64,000 nt of DNA, taken from assembly GCF_022662535.1 (NCBI RefSeq), contig NZ_JAKQYM010000005.1, forward strand, positions 62,001-126,000, given 5' to 3'. Under the pieces are notes generated by a model that was given only the letters and a program-made list of their open reading frames with translations, was not told the DNA's origin and made no database searches. Below are positions 9,151 to 18,058 of the stretch, piece by piece. Position 1 is the first letter of the stretch; each line of letters starts with the position of its first letter. Made by a program: the position numbers and the translations under genes. This stretch comes from Polaribacter marinus. Its GTDB lineage: Bacteria > Bacteroidota > Bacteroidia > Flavobacteriales > Flavobacteriaceae.

Positions 9151-10179
9151 ATGGGTTTTTTCGATTTTATGACAGAGGATATTGCTATCGATTTAGGAAC
9201 TGCAAATACCTTAATAATTCACAACGGTAAGGTGGTTATAGACAGCCCCTCTATTGTTGCTAGGGATAGAATGACTGGAAAAATCATTGCAATTGGTAAA
9301 GAAGCTAATTTAATGCAAGGAAAAACCCATGAAAATATAAAAACTATTCGTCCGTTAAAAGACGGGGTCATTGCTGATTTTCAAGCATCAGAAGAAATGA
9401 TTAAGGAATTTGTAAAACAAATTCCCTCAATTAAAAAGAAACTATTTCCACCAGCTTTAAGAATGGTAATTTGTATCCCTTCAGGAATTACAGAGGTAGA
9501 AAAACGTGCTGTTAGAGATTCTGCAAAACACATGAATGCCAAAGAAATCTACCTGATTTATGAGCCAATGGCAGCCTCAATTGGTGTAGGAATTGATATC
9601 ATGGAACCAAAAGGAAATATGATTATAGACATAGGTGGAGGTACCACAGAAATTGCTGTAATTGCTTTAGGTGGTATTGTTTGTGATCAATCTGTAAAAG
9701 TTGCTGGAGATTTATTTACCAACGACATTATGTACTATATGCGTACTCAGCACAATTTACATGTTGGTGAAACTACTGCCGAAAAAATAAAAATACAAAT
9801 AGGTGCAGCTACAGAAGACTTGGATTCTCCTCCAGAAGAAATGCTGGTACAAGGAAGAGATTTATTAAGCGGAAAGCCTAAGCAAGTACAAGTTTCTTTT
9901 AGAGAAATAGCTAAAGCTTTAGACAAATCTATTCTAAGAATTGAAGATGCTGTTATGGAAACCTTATCAAAAACTCCTCCAGAATTAGCTGCAGATATTT
10001 ATAATTCAGGAATTTATTTAGCTGGAGGCGGCTCTATGTTACGTGGTTTAGACAAACGTTTGTCTAGAAAAACAGATTTACCCGTTTATGTAGCAGAAGA
10101 CCCTTTGCGAGCTGTAGTTAGAGGAACTGGAATTGCCTTAAAAGAACTAAACAAATACAAAAACGTTTTAATGAAATAA
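9151..10179 (+). CDS. mreB: Rod-shape-determining protein MreB
   Basis: This 342-residue actin-like ATPase polymerises under the inner membrane and positions the elongation machinery. The phosphate-1 motif DLGTANTLI (14-22), the phosphate-2 region DIGGGTTEIAVI and the adenosine motif YLAGGGSMLRG are present. The N-terminal MGFFDFM is a short amphipathic membrane-binding start, as in other MreBs. It is the first gene of mreBCD-mrdA-rodA. A TAAATTTG -7 element is at 9106-9113, without a clear -33 TTG. Confidence 0.98.
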   Translation: MGFFDFMTEDIAIDLGTANTLIIHNGKVVIDSPSIVARDRMTGKIIAIGKEANLMQGKTHENIKTIRPLKDGVIADFQASEEMIKEFVKQIPSIKKKLFPPALRMVICIPSGITEVEKRAVRDSAKHMNAKEIYLIYEPMAASIGVGIDIMEPKGNMIIDIGGGTTEIAVIALGGIVCDQSVKVAGDLFTNDIMYYMRTQHNLHVGETTAEKIKIQIGAATEDLDSPPEEMLVQGRDLLSGKPKQVQVSFREIAKALDKSILRIEDAVMETLSKTPPELAADIYNSGIYLAGGGSMLRGLDKRLSRKTDLPVYVAEDPLRAVVRGTGIALKELNKYKNVLMK

Positions 10180-10202
10180 AACTTTAAGTTCTAAATAAAA
10201 CA

Positions 10203-11030
10203 ATGCAACAACTTTTTTACTTTTTTCAGAAGTTTAAATATTTTCTGTTTTTTTTAATGTTGCAATTTATTGCGATGACTCTAACATTTAACAATCTTAA
10301 CTTCCATAAAAGTAAGTTTGTAAATTCTGCCAACTCAATTACTGGAGGTATTTATTATAAAATTTCTAATTTTTCTGAATATATGAGCTTAAAATCTGAG
10401 AATGAGATTTTAGCTAAAGAAAATACTCGTCTTAAAAACTTGATAGAAAAAAACAACTCGGTTGTTTTAGAGAAGGATTCATTATTTACTAAAACAACAT
10501 ATCAACAAAAATACACCTATACAAATGCTAAAATAATCAAGAATGATTATACAACTGCATTTAACTTTTTGCTATTAAATAAAGGTAAAAACCAAGGTAT
10601 AGAAAAAGAAATGGCCGTAATTAACAGTAAAGGTATTATTGGAATTACGGAAAATTCTTCTGATAAATATACAAGAGTTCAATCTATTTTAAATAAGAAT
10701 AGTAGAATAAATGCTCGAATAAAAAACAACACTTTTTATTACGGAACTCTAAAATGGGATGGTAAAGACTACAATACAATTCAATTACATGATATTCCAA
10801 GGCAAGCACCTTTAAAAATTGGTGACACTATTGAAACCGGTGGAAAATCTACCATTTTCCCTGAAGGAATTTTAATTGGTACAATTTCTAAAGTAAACCA
10901 TGGGAATTCTGCAGAAAACAAAGTTGACATTAAGCTTTTTAATGATATGAGTAATTTAGGTTATGTTTATATAATTAAAAATTTATATAAAAAAGAAATA
11001 CAATCACTAGAAAACATAGAAGATGAATAA
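10203..11030 (+). CDS. mreC: Rod-shape-determining protein MreC
   Basis: The 275-residue protein is a bitopic inner-membrane scaffold. One transmembrane helix (about 12-28) is followed by a coiled coil (about 58-95) and the paired beta domains typical of MreC, with AVINSKGIIGI and the GDTIETGGKSTIFPEGI stretch. It links cytoplasmic MreB to the periplasmic synthases. It starts 23 bases after mreB and overlaps mreD by eight bases. The sequence diverges quickly outside the beta domains, which is normal for MreC. Confidence 0.92.
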   Translation: MQQLFYFFQKFKYFLFFLMLQFIAMTLTFNNLNFHKSKFVNSANSITGGIYYKISNFSEYMSLKSENEILAKENTRLKNLIEKNNSVVLEKDSLFTKTTYQQKYTYTNAKIIKNDYTTAFNFLLLNKGKNQGIEKEMAVINSKGIIGITENSSDKYTRVQSILNKNSRINARIKNNTFYYGTLKWDGKDYNTIQLHDIPRQAPLKIGDTIETGGKSTIFPEGILIGTISKVNHGNSAENKVDIKLFNDMSNLGYVYIIKNLYKKEIQSLENIEDE

Positions 11031-11526
11031 ACCTTTTCAATTTATACTTCTATTTTTTTTCTTGTTATTCTTACAAGTCTCTGTATTAAATAACATTCAT
11101 TTTTTAGGCTACGTAAATCCGTACCTATACATTAGTTTTGTCTTCTTTTACCCTTTAAAAGAAAATAGATTTCCTTTTCTATTGGCTAGTTTTATATTAG
11201 GGCTTTCTGTAGATTTTTTCTCTGATTCAGGAGGAATTCATGCTTTTTCTATTTTAACAATTGCATTTATAAGATTGTTTTTTATAAAAATTTACTTTAG
11301 AAAAACCTCTACAGATTATCCTTTTTTTAACTTACATTCAGAGAGTTTTGGCAAAGTTTTCAACTATGTAACAACTTTAACAGTCATTCATCACTTTATC
11401 TTATTTTCTTTTGCTAATTTTAGTTTTCAAAATATATCACACGTATTATTAAACACTCTTTATTCTAGTATTTTTACGTTGATACTATTCTTTTTAGGAA
11501 CATATATTTTTACTAAAAACCAATAA
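11023..11526 (+). CDS. mreD: Rod-shape-determining protein MreD
   Basis: This 167-residue polytopic membrane protein has about five hydrophobic helices and the LGLSVDFFSDSGGIHAF motif characteristic of MreD. It has no enzymatic motif; the family stabilises the MreC/PBP2/RodA complex. The assignment is firm because it sits between mreC (8-base overlap) and mrdA, whose ATG overlaps the mreD stop region by one base, implying coupled translation. Confidence 0.9.
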   Translation: MNKPFQFILLFFFLLFLQVSVLNNIHFLGYVNPYLYISFVFFYPLKENRFPFLLASFILGLSVDFFSDSGGIHAFSILTIAFIRLFFIKIYFRKTSTDYPFFNLHSESFGKVFNYVTTLTVIHHFILFSFANFSFQNISHVLLNTLYSSIFTLILFFLGTYIFTKNQ

Positions 11527-13412
11527 TGAAAAGAAGTTTTTTACTTTATTTTTTAATTACAATTATAGGAGTTTTATTTATTGGTAGATTATTTCAGCTT
11601 CAAATAATAAAAGGGGCTAATTATGACCCAATACATAATGCTGCCGTAAAAACAGTGTACGATTATCCAGAACGCGGTTATATATATGATAGAAATGGCA
11701 AACTCTTGGTTGCAAATCAACTTTCATACGATGTAATGATACAACCGAACCAAGTAAAACCATTAGATACTTTAGAGTTTTGTAAGCTTTTAAAAATAGA
11801 CAAAGCAGACTTCTTAAAAAGATACAAAAAGGCAAAACATTACGCAAGTTACTTGCCTTCAGTTTTTTTAAAACAACTAGCCAAAGAAGATTTTGCCTAT
11901 CTACAAGAAAAACTTCATAAATATAAAGGATTTTATATTCAAAAAAGAATTATTCGAGATTACCCAATAAAAGCTGCATCCAATGTTTTAGGCTATATTG
12001 GAGAAGTAAATGAAGTTTTAGCGAAAAAAAACAACTATTACGAACAAGGTGAATTAATAGGTAAAGATGGTGTAGAAGTTGAGTATGAAGAATACCTACG
12101 CGGTAGAAAAGGAAAAAAATACCTACACAGAAACCGATTTAATAAAGTTACCGGTTCATACCGAAATGGAGAAATAGATACATTACCTGTAAATGGAAAA
12201 GATCTAACCTTAACATTAGATATCGATTTACAAGCTTATGCTCAAAAATTAATGTCCGGAAAAAGAGGTGGTATTGTTGCCATAGAACCCTCAACAGGAG
12301 AAATATTAGCTTTAGTAACCGCTCCGTCGTACGACCCAAATATGTTGGTTGGTAGAATGCGTTCTAAAAACTCTGTGCTTCTTTTTAGAGATTCTATTAG
12401 TAAACCTGCTTACGATCGAGGTTTATTAGCAACCTATGCTCCAGGTTCTCCATTTAAAATGATGAATGCTTTAATTGGTTTACAAGAAAAAGTAATTACA
12501 GAACATACTAGCTTTAAATGCTACAATGGCTTCAGATATGGAAATAGACCTAATGAATTTATGGGATGTCATTGTGGAATTTACGGAAAACCCATTCAAC
12601 TAAAAACAGCCATTGCAAAATCTTGTAATACTTACTTTTCAAACACTTATAAAAGAATCGTAGAACACAATAACAATCCATCAGAAGGGTTAGATATTTG
12701 GAAAAAACATATCAGTAGTTTTGGCTTAGGAAATTATTTAGGCTATGACTTACCAGCTGGGAGCCCAGGCTTAATTCCAGATGGAAAATATTACGATTCT
12801 CGATACAAATACACTTGGAATGGTTCTACAACAATTTCTAATGCAATAGGACAAGGAGAGGTGTTAACTACCCCTATTCAATTAGCAAATTTTACAGCAG
12901 CAATTGCAAATAGAGGTTATTTTTACACTCCTCATATTGTAAAAAAAATTGATAATACTCCTATTAACAATCCAAACTTTACCATTAAAAAACAAACTAC
13001 AATAGACAAAGAAAATTTCAATCCAGTTATTGAAGCAATGTCAGAAGTTTTTAAAACAGGAACAGGAAAATGGAGTCAAGTAAAGGGAATTGAAATTTGT
13101 GGAAAAACAGGAACTGCAGAGAACTTCATAAGAGTAAACGGCATCAAAGAACAATTAGAAGATCATTCCATTTTGGTTGCGTTTGCACCAAAAGACAATC
13201 CTAAAATAGCAATAGCTGTTTTTGTAGAAAATGGAGGTTTTGGATCTACTATAGCCGCTCCAATTACAAGCTTATTGATTGAAAAATATATTAATGGAAA
13301 AATATCTAAAGCAAATAAGTACAGAGAAACAAACATGTTAAAAATAAGTTTGCAAGCTATTTACGATAAACAAATACCAAAACCTCAAGAACTTGAGACA
13401 GGAACAAAATAA
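11526..13412 (+). CDS. mrdA: Penicillin-binding protein 2 (peptidoglycan transpeptidase)
   Basis: This 628-residue class B PBP forms peptide cross-links during elongation. A signal-anchor (about 4-24) is followed by the dimerisation/pedestal domain and the transpeptidase domain. The active-site motifs are complete: SPFK (308-311, nucleophile Ser308), SCN (366-368) and KTGT (527-530). Extra cysteines near the second motif (CHCGIYG, about 348-354, plus Cys332) form a small Cys-containing insert. It is the fourth gene of the cell-shape operon, and its end overlaps rodA by 20 bases. Confidence 0.96.
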   Translation: MKRSFLLYFLITIIGVLFIGRLFQLQIIKGANYDPIHNAAVKTVYDYPERGYIYDRNGKLLVANQLSYDVMIQPNQVKPLDTLEFCKLLKIDKADFLKRYKKAKHYASYLPSVFLKQLAKEDFAYLQEKLHKYKGFYIQKRIIRDYPIKAASNVLGYIGEVNEVLAKKNNYYEQGELIGKDGVEVEYEEYLRGRKGKKYLHRNRFNKVTGSYRNGEIDTLPVNGKDLTLTLDIDLQAYAQKLMSGKRGGIVAIEPSTGEILALVTAPSYDPNMLVGRMRSKNSVLLFRDSISKPAYDRGLLATYAPGSPFKMMNALIGLQEKVITEHTSFKCYNGFRYGNRPNEFMGCHCGIYGKPIQLKTAIAKSCNTYFSNTYKRIVEHNNNPSEGLDIWKKHISSFGLGNYLGYDLPAGSPGLIPDGKYYDSRYKYTWNGSTTISNAIGQGEVLTTPIQLANFTAAIANRGYFYTPHIVKKIDNTPINNPNFTIKKQTTIDKENFNPVIEAMSEVFKTGTGKWSQVKGIEICGKTGTAENFIRVNGIKEQLEDHSILVAFAPKDNPKIAIAVFVENGGFGSTIAAPITSLLIEKYINGKISKANKYRETNMLKISLQAIYDKQIPKPQELETGTK

Positions 13413-14673
13413 TATTTTTGCAGGGATAGATTGGATATTAGTTTTTTTATTCTTCTTTCTAGTTGGCTTTGGTTGGCTAAACATTTATGCTGCATCTAAA
13501 ACAGATACCTCTACAGAACTAATTAGTTTTTCAACTAAATACGGAAAACAATTAATATTTATTTGTTTAACAATTCCTTTAATAATTATAATTCTCTTTT
13601 TTAATTCTAAGTTTTATGAAAGATATGCAAGTGTTTTTTACGTTTTAGCCATCTTTTCATTACTTCTTTTATTCCCCTTTGGTAAAGAGATTAATGGCGC
13701 AAAATCATGGTTTAATTTTGGAGTACTAGGCCTACAACCCTCTGAGTTCGTAAAGGCTTTTACAGCATTGGCTGTTGCCAAACTACTAAGTGACAGACAA
13801 TACAATTTAGGATTAATTAAAAATCAAATAAAAGCTTTTTTTATTATTTTCTTACCTGCAATTTTAATTACATTACAGCCAGATGCCGGTTCTGCACTTA
13901 TTTACCTTTCATTCTTCTTTGTCTTAAATCGAGAAGGACTAACACTTAATTATATCTTATTTGGTTCTGCTTTTATTGTTTTATTTATTTTAACCATTTT
14001 CTTTGGAACAAATTGGATGCTTTTTTCAATGTTTAGCATCATTTCTATCTTTGTTTTTTATGCTATTTATAAAGGAGGAAAAAGATTTTTACGTTTCAAC
14101 TGGCATAAAATTATTGGAATTTACTTAATAGTTGGCTTATTTATTATAGGAACTGGATACACTTATAATAATATCTTTAAACAGCACCATAGAGATCGTT
14201 TTGAAGTTTTATTAGGATTAAAAGTTGACAATAAAAATATTGGTTACAATTCGTATCAATCTGAATTAACAATAAGTTCGGGAGGATGGTTTGGAAAAGG
14301 CTTCCTAAAAGGAGATATTACACAAGGAGATTTTGTACCAGAACAACATACCGATTACATTTTTAGTACAGTAGGTGAAGAATGGGGATTTATTGGTAGT
14401 AGTTTCGTCATCATCTTATTTATGCTGATGCTTTTTAGAATTATTTATTTAGCAGAAACACATGCTAATAAATTTGGAAGGATTTATGGTTATGGATTGG
14501 CTTCCATTTTGTTTTTTCATTTAATTGTAAACATCGGAATGGTAATAGGATTATTACCTACCGTAGGTATTCCCCTACCCTTTTTTAGTTATGGTGGTTC
14601 TTCTCTTTGGGGATTCACAATCCTTCTTTTTATTTTTATCAGATTGGATGCTCATAAGAATTATGATTGGTAA
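13393..14673 (+). CDS. rodA: Peptidoglycan glycosyltransferase RodA
   Basis: This SEDS-family polymerase has 426 residues and about ten membrane helices; it polymerises lipid II with PBP2. Family motifs include GAKSWFNFGVLGLQPSEFVK (near residue 100), QPDAGSAL and the C-terminal GIPLPFFSYGGSS. The reading frame opens with a TTG at 13393 inside the end of mrdA and has no ATG before the first helix, so TTG is the likely start with a 20-base overlap. The unusual start and overlap suggest translational coupling that keeps RodA below or equal to PBP2. Confidence 0.95.
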   Translation: MRQEQNNIFAGIDWILVFLFFFLVGFGWLNIYAASKTDTSTELISFSTKYGKQLIFICLTIPLIIIILFFNSKFYERYASVFYVLAIFSLLLLFPFGKEINGAKSWFNFGVLGLQPSEFVKAFTALAVAKLLSDRQYNLGLIKNQIKAFFIIFLPAILITLQPDAGSALIYLSFFFVLNREGLTLNYILFGSAFIVLFILTIFFGTNWMLFSMFSIISIFVFYAIYKGGKRFLRFNWHKIIGIYLIVGLFIIGTGYTYNNIFKQHHRDRFEVLLGLKVDNKNIGYNSYQSELTISSGGWFGKGFLKGDITQGDFVPEQHTDYIFSTVGEEWGFIGSSFVIILFMLMLFRIIYLAETHANKFGRIYGYGLASILFFHLIVNIGMVIGLLPTVGIPLPFFSYGGSSLWGFTILLFIFIRLDAHKNYDW

Positions 14674-14850
14674 AAAATAAAATGCTTTTGCTTTAGACTT
14701 CTAATTTCTTGTAATAGATACAAAGTAAACTTTAAATACTTATATCAAAAAATGGTATCATTTATCCCAATGTGATTTACAGCATTAATTTGGTTAGATA
14801 AAGTCTTCACCTATAATGAAATTCAAGCTTTATAAAATTTAAGCACAAAA

Positions 14851-14876
14851 AAAGCTCTGAATAAATTCAGAGCTTT
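14851..14876 (-). terminator. Terminator of the tRNA-Glu/rpsT transcript
   Basis: Twelve-base stem AAAGCTCTGAAT (14851-14862) and ATTCAGAGCTTT (14865-14876). On the minus strand it follows rpsT and is trailed by a T-run. It may also stop rodA readthrough on the other strand. The 14674-14850 stretch shows no further feature. Confidence 0.8.
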
Positions 14877-14899
14877 TAAATATTTTAAAAAATAAAATC

Positions 14900-15151
14900 T
14901 TACAATGCAGCAACGTGCTTTGTTAATTTAGATTTTAAGTTTGCAGCTTTATTTTTATGAATAATATTATTCTTTGCTAATTTATCTAACATAGAAATAA
15001 CATTTCCTAACTTTCCTTCTGCTTCCTTCTTATCTTCAACAGTACGTAAATCTCTTACAGCATTACGTGTAGTTTTATGCTGATATTTGTTACGTAGTCT
15101 TTTAGATTCGTTACTTCTAATTCTTTTTAATGCTGACTTATGATTTGCCAT
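14900..15151 (-). CDS. rpsT: 30S ribosomal protein S20
   Basis: The 83-residue basic protein begins MANHKSALKRIRSNESKR and ends AANLKSKLTKHVAAL, the normal length and sequence pattern of bS20, which binds 16S rRNA early in 30S assembly. The open frame extends upstream through the tRNA gene, but the ATG at 15151 gives the correct N-terminus. The start lies 35 bases downstream of the tRNA-Glu 3' end and no promoter fits in that gap, so rpsT is most likely transcribed with the tRNA and released by tRNA processing. Confidence 0.97.
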   Translation of the reverse strand: MANHKSALKRIRSNESKRLRNKYQHKTTRNAVRDLRTVEDKKEAEGKLGNVISMLDKLAKNNIIHKNKAANLKSKLTKHVAAL

Positions 15152-15186
15152 AATTCTTAATTTATTAGTTTTTTTATTAAAACTTG

Positions 15187-15258
15187 TAGTCCGTACGGGA
15201 ATCGAACCCGTGTTACATGGATGAAAACCATGCGTCCTAACCCCTAGACGAACGGACC
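15187..15258 (-). tRNA. tRNA-Glu (anticodon TTC)
   Basis: On the minus strand a full cloverleaf can be drawn. The acceptor stem is GGTCCGT/ACGGACT (first pair G-U), the D arm contains GTCTAGGGGTTAGGAC, and the anticodon stem CATGG/CCATG encloses loop TTTTCAT with anticodon TTC. The T arm is CGGGTTCGATTCCCG. With an A discriminator the length is 72 bases. CCA is not encoded. The gene starts about 25 bases from a complete promoter and precedes rpsT. Confidence 0.96.
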
Positions 15259-15290
15259 ATAACAACTAAAATATCTCTCAATTGCGGGTG

Positions 15291-15320
15291 CAAATATACA
15301 ACGTTTTTTAAATTCTGCAA
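15291..15320 (-). promoter_or_regulatory. Promoter of tRNA-Glu and rpsT
   Basis: On the minus strand TTG (15320-15318), 19 bases, then TATATTTG (15298-15291). The predicted start near 15284 is about 26 bases before the mature tRNA. Confidence 0.75.
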
Positions 15321-15355
15321 TAAATTTTAAAAAAAATTTACTTTTTTTTACAAAA

Positions 15356-16834
15356 TTAATACGCCTTAGCAAAAAACACTCTTTTTGAAGAAGGTTTTCC
15401 TGTAAAAACACAAACACCTAATTCCTCTTTTGCATCGTTAGGAATACACCTAATAGTTGCTTTTGTAAGCTCTTTAATCTTATCTTCTGTTGCTTCTGTA
15501 CCATCCCAATGAGCAGAAACAAAACCACCTTTATTTTCTATTGCGTCTTTAAATTCATCAAAAGTTGTTACTTCTGTTGTATGCGCCGCTCTAAAATCAA
15601 TCGCTTTTTTAAATAAATTCTCTTGAATTTCTTCTAATAAATTTGCCACCACTTCAACAACGTTATCTTGAGAATAAGTTTGTTTTTCTAAAGTATCTCT
15701 TCTTGCTACTTCTACAGTATTATTTTCTAAATCACGATTTCCAATAGCAATTCTTACCGGAACTCCTTTTAACTCATACTCTGCAAATTTAGCACCTGGT
15801 CTAAAAGTATCTCTAGTATCAAACTTAACAGAAATGCCTTTTTCACGTAATTCTTTTACAATTACATTTACTTTTTTAGAAATAGCCTCTAATTGGTCTT
15901 CACCTTTATAAATAGGTACAATTGCCACTTGAATAGGTGCCAATTTAGGAGGTAAAACTAACCCTAAATCATCTGAATGCGTCATAATTAACCCACCAAT
16001 CAAACGAGTAGAAACTCCCCAAGAAGTTGCCCAAACATATTCTTGCTTTCCTTCTTTAGATGTAAACTTAACATCAAAAGCCTTAGCAAAATTCTGCCCT
16101 AAAAAATGACTTGTTCCTGCTTGTAAAGCTTTTCCATCTTGCATCAAAGCTTCAATAGTATAGGTGTCTTCTGCACCTGCAAAACGTTCGCTATCAGATT
16201 TCACTCCTTTAATTACTGGCATTGCCATAAAATTTTCTGCAAAAGTTGCATACACATCCTGCATCTGTCTAGATTCTGTTACCGCTTCTGATTTCGTTGC
16301 ATGAGCCGTATGCCCTTCTTGCCATAAAAATTCTGCAGTTCTTAAAAATAAACGTGTACGCATTTCCCAACGAACCACATTTGCCCATTGATTTATTAAT
16401 AATGGTAAATCTCTATAAGATTGAATCCAACCTTTATAAGTATTCCAAATAATTGCCTCAGATGTTGGTCTAACTACTAATTCTTCTTCTAATTTAGCTT
16501 CAGGGTCTACTCTTAATTTTCCTGGTCGATCAGGGTCATTTTGTAAACGATAATGTGTAACTACCGCACATTCTTTAGCGAAACCCTCTGCGTTTTTTTC
16601 TTCAGCTTCAAATAAACTTTTAGGAACAAAAAGCGGGAAATAAGCATTTTCATGACCTGTTTCTTTAAACATTCTATCTAATTCTGCTTGCATTTTCTCC
16701 CAAATTGCATATCCGTACGGTTTTATAACCATACAACCTCTTACTGCAGAATTTTCGGCTAAATCAGCTTTTACAACTAATTCATTATACCATTTGGAAT
16801 AATCTTCTGCTCTTTTAGTTAACTTCTTGCTCAT
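15356..16834 (-). CDS. proS: Prolyl-tRNA synthetase (short, archaeal/eukaryal type)
   Basis: This 492-residue class II synthetase charges tRNA-Pro. The class II motifs are visible: motif 1 around [13 protein letters not shown], motif 2 near [28 protein letters not shown], and motif 3 in [18 protein letters not shown]. The length and the absence of the long editing insert place it in the type 3 group used by Bacteroidota. A TTG three bases upstream extends the frame by one residue, but the ATG at 16834 is the better start. It is transcribed toward the tRNA-Glu promoter region and stands alone. Confidence 0.96.
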   Translation of the reverse strand: MSKKLTKRAEDYSKWYNELVVKADLAENSAVRGCMVIKPYGYAIWEKMQAELDRMFKETGHENAYFPLFVPKSLFEAEEKNAEGFAKECAVVTHYRLQNDPDRPGKLRVDPEAKLEEELVVRPTSEAIIWNTYKGWIQSYRDLPLLINQWANVVRWEMRTRLFLRTAEFLWQEGHTAHATKSEAVTESRQMQDVYATFAENFMAMPVIKGVKSDSERFAGAEDTYTIEALMQDGKALQAGTSHFLGQNFAKAFDVKFTSKEGKQEYVWATSWGVSTRLIGGLIMTHSDDLGLVLPPKLAPIQVAIVPIYKGEDQLEAISKKVNVIVKELREKGISVKFDTRDTFRPGAKFAEYELKGVPVRIAIGNRDLENNTVEVARRDTLEKQTYSQDNVVEVVANLLEEIQENLFKKAIDFRAAHTTEVTTFDEFKDAIENKGGFVSAHWDGTEATEDKIKELTKATIRCIPNDAKEELGVCVFTGKPSSKRVFFAKAY

Positions 16835-17014
16835 CAATTATAAGTTTGGCACAAATATTGTTACCTTTAAAGTGAAACTTTTGTTAAATTATTTTTCTAT
16901 TTACAAAAACGTTACAAAACTACTATAAAATGATTATAGACCAAGTAAAGTTAAAAGTTTTTTTACAGAAGAATATATTAATAAAGTAAGTAATCATCAA
17001 AAAAACACATTATT

Positions 17015-18028
17015 ATGAAACTACAATATAAAAACCTCAGCTTTAGCAAAATGATATTATTCTTAACTGCTAATTTGTTTTTGGTTTCTTGCGGAACTTA
17101 CCAAAGCACCACCAATGATGATGGTATTTATGATGATGAAGTAAATACTAAAGAAAAAAATAAGGTTGTTGAAGTTCATCAAAAAGAGTACAGTAAATAC
17201 AACCAAAACTACTTTACAAAAGAGTTAGAGGATTTTCAAAACTTTAGAAACAATGATGTTTTTACAGATGTAGATGATTATAATTCTACCGATACTTTAG
17301 ATATAGATGACGAAACCATCTATGAACCTTTAGATTATAATACTAGTACACCTTGGGGACAAGAAAGCGATAATGACGTTGTTATAAACATCAACTTAAT
17401 CAATAACAATCCATATATGTATGGTTATGATCCGTATTATGGATACAATTATTATGGGTATAATTATTATGGATATAGCTATCACAGACCTTGGAGACAT
17501 CGTTTTGGATGGAGTTCTTATTACCCACCATATTACGCAGCAACTATTTGGGGCTACATTCCTCCATATTACCCTTATTATTACAATCGACCATACAGAA
17601 ACAACCGTTATAACAGAAATTACAGTTACGGAAGAAGAACAGCATACAATAATACCTATAGAAGAAATACAACAAGTAGAAGAAACAACACTACTGTTAG
17701 ACGCCCTTCAAATACAGTAAGAAGAAATAGTAGGGTAACCACACCTACAAGAAGAACTTCTACAATAAGACGTAGCTCTAACACTACTAGAAGAAATTCT
17801 ACTATTAGACGTAACTCTAACACCACTAGAAGAAGTTCTACTATTAGAAGAAACTCTTCTACAACTAAAAACAGAACAAATACATCAACAAGAAGAACTA
17901 CTAATAATAATAGAAATATTTCTTCAAACAGGAATTCTTCTATACGTAGAAATACCGGAACATCAACTAGAAATACTAACAGAACTTCTACAACAAGAAG
18001 TTCATCATCTAGAAGAGGAAAAAATTAA
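17015..18028 (+). CDS. Low-complexity lipoprotein, Tyr-rich then Arg/Ser/Thr/Asn-rich
   Basis: The 337-residue protein has an N-terminal signal ending in LVSC (Cys about 26), so it is probably a lipoprotein. Residues about 30-125 are acidic. Residues about 135-190 are extremely Tyr/Pro-rich (repeats of YYGYNYYGY type). The rest, about 190-337, is a basic repeat tract of RRNS, TTRR and STIRR units. No catalytic domain is visible. Such tails suggest binding to an anionic polymer or the cell wall, but this is inferred. The repeats also create long open frames in other phases, which are not genes. It lies 30 bases before the porin gene and may be co-transcribed. Confidence 0.75.
   Translation: MKLQYKNLSFSKMILFLTANLFLVSCGTYQSTTNDDGIYDDEVNTKEKNKVVEVHQKEYSKYNQNYFTKELEDFQNFRNNDVFTDVDDYNSTDTLDIDDETIYEPLDYNTSTPWGQESDNDVVININLINNNPYMYGYDPYYGYNYYGYNYYGYSYHRPWRHRFGWSSYYPPYYAATIWGYIPPYYPYYYNRPYRNNRYNRNYSYGRRTAYNNTYRRNTTSRRNNTTVRRPSNTVRRNSRVTTPTRRTSTIRRSSNTTRRNSTIRRNSNTTRRSSTIRRNSSTTKNRTNTSTRRTTNNNRNISSNRNSSIRRNTGTSTRNTNRTSTTRSSSSRRGKN
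17640..18015 (+). repeat. Degenerate AGAAGAAA-type coding repeats
   Basis: Within the lipoprotein gene the DNA repeats variants of ACTAGAAGAAATTCTACTATTAG, giving RRNS(T)(T/I)-type protein units. At least six near-copies lie between about 17760 and 17880. Such tracts can expand or contract by slippage in units that keep frame. Confidence 0.65.
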
Positions 18029-18058
18029 TATCTTTTTTCAGTAAAAAACTAAATTAAA

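Noticed and set aside
14900-15265. Longer 121-residue reading of rpsT
   Set aside because: The extra N-terminus is the translated tRNA-Glu gene; the ATG at 15151 gives a standard S20.
16930-16989. 19-residue ORF (MIIDQVKLKVF...) before the lipoprotein gene
   Set aside because: Too short, no promoter or composition to support it.
17421-17720. 99-residue overlapping ORF in the repetitive lipoprotein gene
   Set aside because: Repetitive DNA keeps several frames open; no separate signals.
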